Shown here: one piece after another, positions 1 to 6,110 of the stretch | Layout of the letters: the number at the start of each line of letters is the position of its first letter | Position numbering within the stretch: position 1 is the first letter of the stretch | DNA from: Gammaproteobacteria bacterium | GTDB lineage: Bacteria; Pseudomonadota; Gammaproteobacteria; Steroidobacterales; GCA-2729495 | DNA length: 8,843 nucleotides | Assembly: GCA_023150055.1 (NCBI GenBank) | Contig: JAKLLP010000071.1 | Coordinates: forward strand, 1-8,843 | Reading direction: 5' to 3' | Translations under genes and position numbers: made by a program | The notes under the pieces: generated by a model | What the model saw: only the letters and a program-made list of their open reading frames with translations | Database searches by the model: none | Told to the model about the DNA's origin: nothing

Positions 1-317
1 GAGCCGTCCGCCGTCTTGACGCCGCGGTTCATGATGATGACGCGCTCGGTCCGCTCCTCGATCTCCGTCAGCGCGTGCGACGACAGGACCACCGTGGCGC
101 CGCGGTCGCGCAGCTCCTCGACGATCTCGCTGCCGAGCTTGCCGGTGGCGCCGAACACGATGATGTTGCGCTCGCCGCCGGCCGGCAGCGGCTGCAGGGC
201 GAACGTGTCGCCCGGCAGGCTGGGCTTCAGCGTCATCAGGACAAAGACCACCAGCCCCGCCACCAGCAGGACCACCAGCCCCACGAGGGCGCCCAGGATT
301 TTCAGGAAGGTTTTCAT
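1..317 (-). CDS. Membrane-anchored Rossmann (NmrA-like) protein fused in frame to an ABC ATPase tail; cut by window edge
   Basis: ATG at 317-315; 105 complete codons are visible and the frame runs off the window. Residues 4-30 form one strongly hydrophobic segment, a membrane anchor or uncleaved signal. Residues 51-62 read NIIVFGATGKLG, the first beta strand and dinucleotide-binding loop of atypical short-chain/NmrA-like NAD(P)-binding proteins. From about residue 75 the sequence changes character: VVLSSHALTEIEERTERVII followed by MNRGVKTADGS is what is expected after Walker B in ABC-transporter ATPases (switch histidine in SSHAL, then the E-E-x-x-x-R-V-x-I-x-x-x-G segment), most like NosF-type ATPases. 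Residues 64-77 could belong to either family, so the join lies about nt 87-128. The gene has no Shine-Dalgarno; an AT-rich TAATAT lies 6 nt upstream of the ATG, so a leaderless mRNA is possible. It may be a genuine fusion, a recombination product or an assembly chimera. The Rossmann and ABC readings are each fairly secure; the fusion is not. Confidence 0.6.
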   Translation of the reverse strand, partial: MKTFLKILGALVGLVVLLVAGLVVFVLMTLKPSLPGDTFALQPLPAGGERNIIVFGATGKLGSEIVEELRDRGATVVLSSHALTEIEERTERVIIMNRGVKTADG

Positions 318-353
318 GGGGGAATATTATTCGAATTGGCGTCCCGGCGTCCC

Positions 354-545
354 TCAGCGCAAGTCGTACCAGACCCCTCGGCCACTGCCGTGCTGGTTCA
401 GCGTGCCGCATCGGACCAGCGCACGGAAGTGCTGCTCGAGCGTGTTGCGGCTCGCCGCGGTCAGCTTGATGGCCTCACCAATGGTCACGCGACCATGCTC
501 GCGGGCAACCTCGACCATCCGTAGCTGCAGCTCGGGTCTGGCAGT
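354..545 (-). pseudogene. Winged-helix DNA-binding domain fragment, probably 5'-truncated
   Basis: The stop is at 356-354. The readable part begins RPELQLRMVEVAREHGRVTI, continues through a recognition-helix-like stretch (SRNTLEQHFRALV) and ends in a wing (GSGRGVWYDLR). This is a compact helix-turn-helix with a terminal wing, like the C-terminal winged helix of Fic-family and similar regulatory proteins. The frame stays open to an ATG at 605, but those residues overlap the 3' end of the SnoaL-like gene in another frame and do not look like real protein. The first ATG after that gene's stop, at 518, has no Shine-Dalgarno and would remove part of the first helix. It is therefore probably the remnant of a longer gene, although a small stand-alone regulator from a non-ATG start cannot be excluded. 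The family resemblance is from pattern only. Confidence 0.45.
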
Positions 546-546
546 G

Positions 547-1047
547 TTACGGTTTGGCTGGGCTGCCGGGCGCCTGCTGCGCTTCCTGCTGCTTGCGCCT
601 GGCAATCTCGCGCTTGCGCTGCTTCGCCTGCTCGAAGAATTCGTCCCAGCCCGGCCGGACCTCCTTTTCCATCAGGTCCTCCAGGTACACGGCGGCGGTC
701 TTCGGTGACTCGGCGTAGTGGATGTATCGCCAGCCGTCCGCGGTTCTCCGGAAGACGCCACTCACCCGCACATCCTCGCCGACCGGGTTGCTGCCGATGG
801 TCTTCATCTCGAAGTGCCGGTCCCACAGGCCAAGCAGCGTAGCGTAGTCCTGCGAGTTCCAGCGGTTGGCGGTTTCCTCGACGATGGCTGTCACGCCCGT
901 GCGTACCTCGTCCGGCACCTCGGGTTCGACGCGCGGGCCGATCGTCTTGTGGCCGCCAGCCATTGCGGTGGCGAACGACAGCACTCCAGTTGCGACGAGA
1001 GACAGGTGCCAGGGGCCATGAGTCCGGGAAGAAACGGGGCTTGCCAT
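547..1047 (-). CDS. Exported SnoaL/NTF2-like protein with probable internal deletion
   Basis: 166 aa from ATG 1047-1045. That start is preferred over GTG 1050 because AGAGG lies 8 nt upstream of it. Residues 11-30 are a hydrophobic signal-like segment ending ATAMA, so export is likely. Residues about 48-76 (starting EVRTGVTAIVEETANRWNSQ, ending LLGLWD) match the first helices of SnoaL-like domains. Residues about 79-125 (HFEMKTIG, EDVRVSGVFRRTADGWRYIH, YAESPKTAAVYLEDLMEKEV) match the last strands and C-terminal helix. The central strands and helix expected between LWD and HFEM, roughly 50-60 residues in relatives as I remember them, are absent, yet the frame is intact. The tail (140-166) is charged and low-complexity. 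A complete NTF2 cone is unlikely, so the product may be non-functional. No catalytic role can be assigned. A weak promoter candidate lies upstream (see the 1048-1275 entry). Confidence 0.65.
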   Translation of the reverse strand: MASPVSSRTHGPWHLSLVATGVLSFATAMAGGHKTIGPRVEPEVPDEVRTGVTAIVEETANRWNSQDYATLLGLWDRHFEMKTIGSNPVGEDVRVSGVFRRTADGWRYIHYAESPKTAAVYLEDLMEKEVRPGWDEFFEQAKQRKREIARRKQQEAQQAPGSPAKP

Positions 1048-1055
1048 CACGAGGA

Positions 1056-1060
1056 CCTCT
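1056..1060 (-). promoter_or_regulatory. Ribosome binding site AGAGG of the SnoaL-like gene
   Basis: AGAGG reads 5'-3' from 1060 to 1056, 8 nt before ATG 1047. This favours that ATG over the adjacent GTG at 1050. Confidence 0.5.
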
Positions 1061-1225
1061 TCTGTTAGGTGCTGCGCCTACCGGTGTGCCGACGCGCTCA
1101 TGGTAGCCGGAGCCGCCCTGATGGCCCTCATCGGCTCGTCATTTGCGGTGCGGCAGTCACCGGCAATTGAATCAGGCGGGCACAATAAAGCGGGTACGAT
1201 AGTGACGCGCAACCACGGCGCGGAT

Positions 1226-1267
1226 GGGACACGGCCAGAGGGACACGGCCAAAGGGACACGGGCAGA
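1226..1267. repeat. Three tandem 14-bp repeats just upstream of the CIA30 start
   Basis: Copies at 1226-1239 (GGGACACGGCCAGA), 1240-1253 (GGGACACGGCCAAA) and 1254-1267 (GGGACACGGGCAGA) abut without spacers; copies 2 and 3 each differ from copy 1 at one position. The array ends 8 bp before the GTG start at 1276, in the 5' leader or core promoter. The period of 14 is not a multiple of three, so it is not a peptide repeat. It could be a set of regulator sites, an RNA-level control element or a neutral minisatellite formed by slippage. Confidence 0.85.
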
Positions 1268-1275
1268 GCAGTACG

Positions 1276-1893
1276 GTGAGCATCAATCGTGACAAAGCCT
1301 CCGCCCGGTTCTCGCTGGTTTTGGGATTATTGCTGATGACTCATCCCGGGCCCACACCGAGTGCCACCGGCGCCGCCCCTGGCGGGGAACGCCTGCTGAC
1401 CGATTTTGCTGCCGACAGCCCCGACCTCGGCTGGTATGTGCAGAACGACAACGTCATGGGCGGACGCAGTGAGGGTGGTTTCAAGACAGAACCCGGCACA
1501 CTGATCTTCGCCGGCAGCACCAACACCGACGGTGGCGGTTTCAGCTCGATCCGCACGCAACCTTTCAAGCTGGATCTGTCGAAATACGAAGGCATCCAGC
1601 TGCGCGTGAAAGCCGATGGCCGGCGCTACACCTGGCAACTGCAGACCACTGCGCGCAACCGCGGCTACCCGGTCAGTTACTGGGCCGAGTTCGACACCCG
1701 CGCGGGCGAATGGATCACCGTCAACATCCCGTTCGCGAATTTCTACCCTCAGTTCCGCGGCTTCAGGCTGGACGGGCCCGTACTCGACCCGGGCGACATC
1801 ACCGAGTTCGGCCTCTATATCTACGACAACAAGGACGGCCCGTTCGAGTTGCGCCTGGACAGCGTGAAGGCCTACGCGGCGGATGCGCCGTAG
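1276..1893 (+). CDS. Exported CIA30-domain (NDUFAF1-like) protein
   Basis: 205 aa from GTG 1276. An internal ATG at 1336 would discard the signal sequence (basic residues to 11, hydrophobic 12-21, cleavage near residues 28-34), so GTG is kept although its Shine-Dalgarno is weak. Residues about 40-200 form one CIA30 domain, the beta-sandwich of mitochondrial complex I assembly factor NDUFAF1 and its bacterial relatives. Signature stretches are WYVQNDNVMGGRSEGGF (53-69), GGFSSIRT (87-94), GIQLRVKADGRRY (106-118), YWAEFDT (135-141), WITVNIPFANFYPQFRGF (146-163) and FGLYIYDNKDGPFELRLDSV (178-197). Bacterial members are commonly about this size. The signal peptide argues against a cytoplasmic complex I assembly role; carbohydrate-like ligand binding or a scaffolding role outside the membrane is possible. 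No complex I genes are nearby. It converges on the HupE-type gene, 45 nt away. Confidence 0.85.
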   Translation: MSINRDKASARFSLVLGLLLMTHPGPTPSATGAAPGGERLLTDFAADSPDLGWYVQNDNVMGGRSEGGFKTEPGTLIFAGSTNTDGGGFSSIRTQPFKLDLSKYEGIQLRVKADGRRYTWQLQTTARNRGYPVSYWAEFDTRAGEWITVNIPFANFYPQFRGFRLDGPVLDPGDITEFGLYIYDNKDGPFELRLDSVKAYAADAP

Positions 1894-1926
1894 GTATTTC
1901 GCCGGGCTCCTGACCGTGATCGGTGC

Positions 1927-1942
1927 CTGACACCGCTGTCAG
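1927..1942. terminator. Short hairpin between convergent genes
   Basis: CTGACA (1927-1932) and TGTCAG (1937-1942) form a perfect 6-bp stem with a 4-nt loop in the 45-bp gap between the convergent CIA30 and HupE-type genes. The right arm contains the HupE-type stop codon (1941-1939). There is no T-run on either side, so intrinsic termination is only a possibility. Confidence 0.25.
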
Positions 1943-3087
1943 CCGCCGGACAGGCGCTCGATCGTCCACCAGGCGCCGACGGCCGCAATCAGCGCCGAGC
2001 CCGGCAACACGATGCGTGCCCGGTACCAGGGGCGATTCCGGAACCAGATGCCGACTGTCAGCAGCGCCAGGGCGATCACCGCCAGCTGGCCGAGTTCCAC
2101 CCCGACGTTGAAGGCGATCAGCGCCGGCAGGAAATCGCCCTCCGGCAGGCCGAGCTCGGTCAGCACGCCGGCGAAGCCGAGCCCATGCAGCAGCCCGAAG
2201 CCGAACACCACCCAGACCCGCCAGGGCTTGAGTTCGCTCACCAGCAGGTTCTCCACCGCCACGCAGACGATGGAGAACGCGATCAGCGGCTCGACCACCG
2301 CAGCGGGCAGCGACACCACGCCGTACAGCGACATCGCCAGCGTGATCGAGTGGGCCAGGGTGAAGGCGGTGATCTGCAGCAGCAACGGGCGCCAGCGTAC
2401 CGACAACAGGAAGATGCCGAGTACGAACAGGATGTGATCCAGTCCCTTCGGCACGATATGGGTGAAGCCGAGCACCGTGTAGTCCCGGAACACCTCCGCC
2501 GTACTGCGCGCGGGCACCAGCGCCGGGTCCAGCCGGTAGGCCGCGCTCTGCTCGCCCGCCACCAGCCAGTCGGCCCGCAGGATGGCGCCATCGGGTCCAA
2601 CGAGACGCAGCGCGCTTTCGCCGAGTTCGGGTGCGTAACGCCAGCTGAAGGTGGTGCTGCCAGGTGGAATCTCGCCGGCCAACCGGATGACGGTCAGGCG
2701 CTCGACGCCTGTGTCGCCGACCGCTGGAATCTCCACCGCGACGACCCGCGGCATGACGCGGCGGGCGTCGAAGGCGATCGTGATGCCCTCGAGCAAGCGC
2801 CCGCCCAGGCCGTCGAAGCGGGCCCGCAACTCCGCCGGCGGCAAGGTCCGCAGACCGTCGTACACCTCGGCCTGGGGCGCCTGGCTGGTGTCCTCGTGCT
2901 CCGGGCCGATGCCGGCGATCACCGCCTCGAGATTCAGTTGCAGGGCGGCCGACCAGCTGCCGTCAGCGGCAAAACCGACCGTCACGATCGCCGGTCGCAG
3001 CCGATGCGCCTCGGCAGTCGCCCCCAGCGAGGCGACGACCAGCGCCAGCCAGGCGATATGCGACACTACGCGCGTGATATTGCGCAT
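1939..3087 (-). CDS. HupE/UreJ-type membrane protein, putative nickel/cobalt permease
   Basis: 382 aa from ATG 3087-3085. Residues 1-27 are a signal peptide (hydrophobic 11-21, cleavage ATAEA|HRLRP), which would leave His28 as the mature N-terminus. Residues 28-200 form a soluble, beta-rich domain on the outer face of the membrane. Residues about 203-380 form the HupE/UreJ membrane domain with six or so helices. Its conserved polar motifs are GFTHIVPKGLDHILF (207-221), AFTLAHS (241-247), GLLHGLGFAG (298-307) and FNVGVELGQL (326-335), giving H210, H218, H246, H301 and E331 as likely ligand or pathway residues. The long N-terminal domain matches the HupE/UreJ_2 type rather than classical short HupE. 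Family knowledge points to nickel or cobalt uptake; the metal is inferred. It diverges from a DUF4198 gene with overlapping start codons. The ATG has a poorly spaced AGGA; GTG at 3066-3064 would still leave an export signal. Confidence 0.85.
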   Translation of the reverse strand: MRNITRVVSHIAWLALVVASLGATAEAHRLRPAIVTVGFAADGSWSAALQLNLEAVIAGIGPEHEDTSQAPQAEVYDGLRTLPPAELRARFDGLGGRLLEGITIAFDARRVMPRVVAVEIPAVGDTGVERLTVIRLAGEIPPGSTTFSWRYAPELGESALRLVGPDGAILRADWLVAGEQSAAYRLDPALVPARSTAEVFRDYTVLGFTHIVPKGLDHILFVLGIFLLSVRWRPLLLQITAFTLAHSITLAMSLYGVVSLPAAVVEPLIAFSIVCVAVENLLVSELKPWRVWVVFGFGLLHGLGFAGVLTELGLPEGDFLPALIAFNVGVELGQLAVIALALLTVGIWFRNRPWYRARIVLPGSALIAAVGAWWTIERLSGG

Positions 3088-3931
3088 GTCCTGTATCGGT
3101 CGCGCCTTCCGTGCTCTCGTGTGCCTACTCGCCGGCGCAGCACCGGCCGCCGCGCACGACTTCTGGATCGAGCCGGCCGAGTTTCGCCCGGCCGTCGGCG
3201 CCAGCGTACCGGTGGTACTGCGCATTGGCGAGGATTTCACCGGCACGAGCCAGCCGTTCGTGCCCGAGTGGTTCGTCGACTTCTCGGTGAGCGGACCCGC
3301 CGGCCGCACGCCGGTCGCCGGCTTCGTCGGTGACGATCCGGCGGCCGTGCTGGTGGCGCGCACGCCGGGCCTGCACCTCATCGGCTACCACAGCCAGCGC
3401 TCGTACGTGAGCCTCGCGGCCGGTCGCTTCAATGCCTACCTCGAGGCCGAGGGCCTCGATGCCGTATCCGAAACCCGTCGGGGCCGCGGCGAGTCGGCGG
3501 CCAATGGCCGCGAGCTGTACTCCCGCTGCGCCAAGTCGCTGGTCTCGGTCGCCTCTTCGGTGGGCAGTCCCGGTTTCGACCGCGTACTCGGCTATCCGCT
3601 GGAGTTGATCCCGCGGACGAACCCGTACGAGCTGGCGCCGGGGGGATCCCTGCCGCTCGCGCTCAACTACCAGGGCAAGCCGATCGCCGGCGTGCTGGTG
3701 GTGGCGTTCACCGCGGAGCAGCCGGCACAGCGCCTGCGCGCGCGGACCGATGCCCGCGGCGAAGTGCGCCTCCAGCTCGACCGGCCGGGTCGTTGGCTGG
3801 TCAAGGCCGTGCACATGATCGAGCTGCCCGACAGCAGCCCGATTGCCGACTGGGAGAGCTTCTGGGCGTCGCTGACGTTCCAGTTGAGCGCGCCGGCGGC
3901 GCAGCCCGGCCGGGCGCCAGCGGGCCCCTGA
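3086..3931 (+). CDS. Exported DUF4198-family protein, putative metal-uptake partner of the HupE-type protein
   Basis: 281 aa from ATG 3086-3088; GTG 3074 and TTG 3080 are in-frame alternatives and none has a clear Shine-Dalgarno. Residues 1-23 are a signal peptide (R6, R9, hydrophobic 10-22) with cleavage APAAA|HDFWIEP, giving a mature protein starting His24-Asp-Phe-Trp. The HDFW-x-EP start is the hallmark of DUF4198 proteins, a periplasmic family linked to nickel/cobalt transporters. Two beta-sandwich-like parts follow: 31-125 (ending in HLIGYHSQRSYVSL and a Tyr-rich stretch) and 170-268 (YPLELIPRTNPYEL, GKPIAGVLVVAF, TDARGEVRLQLDRPGRWLVK, ending in a last strand SLTFQLS). The SRCAKSLV segment (146-153) lies between them; C148 is the only cysteine of the mature chain. 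No membrane helix follows the signal, so it is probably free in the periplasm. A role in binding or delivering the metal for the neighbouring permease is inferred from family and context. Confidence 0.8.
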   Translation: MSCIGRAFRALVCLLAGAAPAAAHDFWIEPAEFRPAVGASVPVVLRIGEDFTGTSQPFVPEWFVDFSVSGPAGRTPVAGFVGDDPAAVLVARTPGLHLIGYHSQRSYVSLAAGRFNAYLEAEGLDAVSETRRGRGESAANGRELYSRCAKSLVSVASSVGSPGFDRVLGYPLELIPRTNPYELAPGGSLPLALNYQGKPIAGVLVVAFTAEQPAQRLRARTDARGEVRLQLDRPGRWLVKAVHMIELPDSSPIADWESFWASLTFQLSAPAAQPGRAPAGP

Positions 3932-4047
3932 ATCAGCGCGGGAGGATGAAACGGCGCGGGGGTCGCCCGCAGCGACCTCAGGACGTGCGTCGCTGGTTGG
4001 TGGGCTGGCGTTAGAGCGCGGCCGGGGCTTGCTCCCTCAGCGCACCC
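3932..4047. other. Convergent intergenic region with a small hairpin
   Basis: These 116 bp separate the ends of the DUF4198 and DUF4145-like genes. GGTCGC (3961-3966) and GCGACC (3972-3977) form a perfect 6-bp stem with a 5-nt loop, without a T-run, so it is at best a weak terminator. An arginine-rich 22-codon ORF (3946-4014) covers the same stretch; its GGAGG abuts the ATG with no spacing, and I do not call it. In the minus direction no frame continues the truncated DUF4145 domain. Confidence 0.35.
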
Positions 4048-4416
4048 TCACGGGTGAACCATCCGCCCGCCGAGCCACACCGCCATGCCCATGCAATTGC
4101 GGCAGACGCTGAGCTCGAGGCCCGCAACGAGCCAGTCAGTCTCAACGGGTGCCCAGCGATCGAGAAACACCTCACCGGCGTTCACACGGTTCCAGTAGGC
4201 GACCTTCTGCTCGCGCACGGCGGGCGGAAACTGCGGGTTCTGGCTGAGCTGCTCGAGTCCCTCGCCCGCAATTCGGAGCGGAATGCCCGCCGGATTGGCG
4301 ACGGGCTGCGCGTACGCGTTGAGCCAGACCTGCTCGGCAAGAGCATGACAATGAGGGCAATCGAACGTAGTGCGGTCGAATGCCGGCGGCGTCGCGCTGT
4401 CGCTGACGCCATTCAT
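4048..4416 (-). CDS. Short zinc-ribbon-like protein matching only the N-terminus of DUF4145 proteins
   Basis: 122 aa. The ATG at 4416-4414 overlaps the helicase stop as ATGA, with GGAAG 8 nt upstream (4429-4425), so translational coupling is likely. Two cysteine pairs are visible: FDCPHCHALAEQVW (18-31) and LSVCRNCMGMAVWLGGRMVH (102-121), consistent with one split four-cysteine zinc site. DUF4145 proteins open in this way (CPHC near the N-terminus, then a second CxxC followed by an Ile/Val-Trp and a G-x-M-x-x-P), then continue with a helical DUF4145 domain of about 100 residues. Here the protein stops directly after VHP, with no continuation in any downstream frame. It is either a 3'-truncated gene or a natural mini-version. 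The middle (40-95) is unremarkable. Function is unknown; the coupling suggests a role linked to the helicase or RNA, which is only inference. Confidence 0.7.
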   Translation of the reverse strand: MNGVSDSATPPAFDRTTFDCPHCHALAEQVWLNAYAQPVANPAGIPLRIAGEGLEQLSQNPQFPPAVREQKVAYWNRVNAGEVFLDRWAPVETDWLVAGLELSVCRNCMGMAVWLGGRMVHP

Positions 4417-6110
4417 CGCTTGTGCTTCCGCTTCTTGCCCGCCGGAGCCTGCTCGGCGAGCGTTATCGCCAGCAGCTGGCCCCGTATGCGCACCTGCGCG
4501 AGCCGTTCGAGCGTCTCCGGCGCGATGCCCTCGGGCAGCCTGACGAACGAGCAGTCCCGCTGGATGTCGAGGCCGTTGATGTCGGAGCCTTCGATGCCAC
4601 CGACGTTGGCGATCGCACCGACGATGTTGCCGGGCTGCACGCCATGCTTGCGACCGACTGCCAGGCGATAGGTGAGTTGCGACTCGTGCCGGGGGCTGCG
4701 CGGCCGGCGCGGCGCCTCGTCACGCCCCTCGCGGCCCTCGCGGCCATCGCCGCGCGGTTCAGCCGGGGCATCCTCCTGCGCGCGCTTCGCGAGGACGAGC
4801 GGCGTCTTGCCCTGCACGAGGCTCGCCAGCGCGGCCGCGAGATCGGCGGCGTCGATACCGCTCTCGGCGGCGAGCTCATCGATGATCATGCGGTAAGGCG
4901 TCGCGTCACCGCGGCCGATCACCTCGAGGATGCGGGCCTTGAACTTGGCCACCCGCCTGGCGTTCACGTCGCCGAGCGTCGGCAGCCGCAGCGGCTCGAG
5001 CGCCTGGCGGGTGTGATGCTCGATCAGGCGCAGCATGTTGCGCTCGCGCGGCGCGACGAACAGGATCGCCTCGCCGCTGCGCCCGGCCCGGCCGGTCCGG
5101 CCGATACGGTGGATGTAGGACTCGACGTCATACGGCATGTCGAAGTTGACGACGTGGCCGATCCGCTCGACGTCGATGCCGCGGGCGGCGACGTCGGTGG
5201 CGACGACGATGTCGATCTTGCCCGCCTTGAGCTGCGCAATCGTGCGCTCGCGCTGGGCCTGCACCATGTCCCCGTTCAGGGCGGCGGCTGCAAAGCCCCG
5301 GGCCTCGAGCCGCTCGGCGAGCTCCGTCGTCGCCTGCTTGGTACGCGCGAACACGAGCATCGCATCGAAGGGCTCCACCTCGAGAATGCGCGTGAGCGCG
5401 TCGAGCTTGTGCAGCCCATCCACCATCCAGTAGCGCTGGCGCGTGAGCGCCGCGGTCGCCGTCTTGTTGCGGATCGTGATCTCGCGCGGCTCACGCAGGT
5501 GCTTCTTCGCGATCTTGCGGATCGGCGGTGGCATGGTCGCGGAGAACAGCACCACCTGCCGCTCGGCAGGCGCCTGGCCGAGGATCTCGTCGATGGCCTC
5601 CACGAAGCCCATCTGCAGCATCTCGTCCGCCTCGTCGAGCACGACGGTGCGCAGATCCGCGAGCGAGAGCGTGCCGCGCTTCAGGTGATCGATCACCCGG
5701 CCCGGCGTGCCCACGACCACGTGCGCGCCGCGCTTGAGCGCCGAGAGCTGCGGCGTGTAGCTCTGCCCGCCGTAGATGGGCAGGACGTGAAAGCCACGCA
5801 GCTCCGTCGCGTACTTCTGGAAAGCCTCGGCGACCTGGATCGCGAGTTCCCGCGTCGGCACGACGACCAGCACCTGCGGGCGGCGCAGCGCCAGGTCCAG
5901 CAGCGCGAGCGCAGGCAGGGCGAAGGCAGCGGTCTTGCCCGTGCCCGTCTGCGCCTGCCCGACGATGTCGGCACCGGCCAGCAGCACCGGAATGGTCGCC
6001 GCCTGGATCGGCGAGGGCGACTCGTAGCCGACGCCGGCCAGTGCCTCGAGAAGCGGTGGCGGCAGACCCAGGTCCGCGAACGTAGTGGCAGTGTCAGTCA
6101 TGGCGCGCAT
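4413..6110 (-). CDS. deaD: DEAD-box ATP-dependent RNA helicase, DeaD/CsdA type
   Basis: 565 aa from ATG 6110 (a GGA lies about 5 nt upstream); ATG 6101, giving MTDTATTF, is a plausible alternative without a Shine-Dalgarno. All helicase motifs are intact: Q motif (GYESPSPIQ, 28-36), I (AQTGTGKT, 53-60), Ia (PTRELA, 85-90), Ib (TPGRV, 135-139), II (DEAD, 159-162), III (SAT, 190-192), IV (MLVFARTK, 251-258), V (ATDVAARGID, 304-313) and VI (HRIGRTGRAG, 334-343). After a helical dimerisation-like region (about 380-440) and a charged linker (445-478), residues 479-550 form a DbpA-type RNA-binding domain (YRLAVGRKHGVQPGNIVGAI, GSDINGLDIQRDCSFVRLP). The C-terminus is basic (GKKRKHKR). In other bacteria this helicase unwinds structured RNA in ribosome assembly, decay and cold adaptation. 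E. coli CsdA is about 629 aa; the shorter tail accounts for the difference. It is followed by the ATGA-coupled DUF4145-like gene. Confidence 0.95.
   Translation of the reverse strand: MRAMTDTATTFADLGLPPPLLEALAGVGYESPSPIQAATIPVLLAGADIVGQAQTGTGKTAAFALPALALLDLALRRPQVLVVVPTRELAIQVAEAFQKYATELRGFHVLPIYGGQSYTPQLSALKRGAHVVVGTPGRVIDHLKRGTLSLADLRTVVLDEADEMLQMGFVEAIDEILGQAPAERQVVLFSATMPPPIRKIAKKHLREPREITIRNKTATAALTRQRYWMVDGLHKLDALTRILEVEPFDAMLVFARTKQATTELAERLEARGFAAAALNGDMVQAQRERTIAQLKAGKIDIVVATDVAARGIDVERIGHVVNFDMPYDVESYIHRIGRTGRAGRSGEAILFVAPRERNMLRLIEHHTRQALEPLRLPTLGDVNARRVAKFKARILEVIGRGDATPYRMIIDELAAESGIDAADLAAALASLVQGKTPLVLAKRAQEDAPAEPRGDGREGREGRDEAPRRPRSPRHESQLTYRLAVGRKHGVQPGNIVGAIANVGGIEGSDINGLDIQRDCSFVRLPEGIAPETLERLAQVRIRGQLLAITLAEQAPAGKKRKHKR

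Larger units (their letters stand above)
1048..1275. other. Divergent intergenic region between the SnoaL-like and CIA30 genes
   Basis: This 228-bp stretch separates two divergently transcribed genes, so both promoters should lie here. The best candidate I find is on the minus strand: TTGCGC (1212-1207), a 17-nt spacer, TTTATT (1189-1184). It has only 3 and 4 matches to the sigma-70 hexamers and implies a leader of about 130 nt, so it is weak. On the plus strand TTGAAT (1167-1172) and TACGAT (1195-1200) are present but 22 nt apart, too far for a standard promoter. Three 14-bp repeats occupy 1226-1267. A 60-codon minus-strand ORF here (1260-1078) has no recognisable features and I do not call it. 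Confidence 0.4.

Noticed and set aside
320..337. An AT-rich near-palindrome (GAATATTATTC, then TTCGAA) before the Rossmann gene, considered as a regulator site.
   Set aside because: It is a single short site with no -35 element at the right distance. A -10 for a leaderless transcript is possible, but an operator cannot be supported.
1078..1260. A 60-codon minus-strand ORF in the region between the SnoaL-like and CIA30 genes.
   Set aside because: No ribosome binding site or domain is visible, and it includes the tandem repeat as coding sequence in a period not divisible by three.
2185..3333. A 382-codon plus-strand frame opposite the HupE-type gene.
   Set aside because: The minus strand encodes conserved membrane motifs; this translation is rich in Gln, Arg and His with no fold signature.
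3088..3381. A 98-residue N-terminal extension of the HupE-type frame.
   Set aside because: It would run through the DUF4198 coding sequence and bury the signal peptide that begins at ATG 3087.
3946..4014. An arginine-rich 22-codon ORF after the DUF4198 gene.
   Set aside because: GGAGG touches the ATG with no spacing, the ORF overlaps a hairpin, and there is no comparative evidence.
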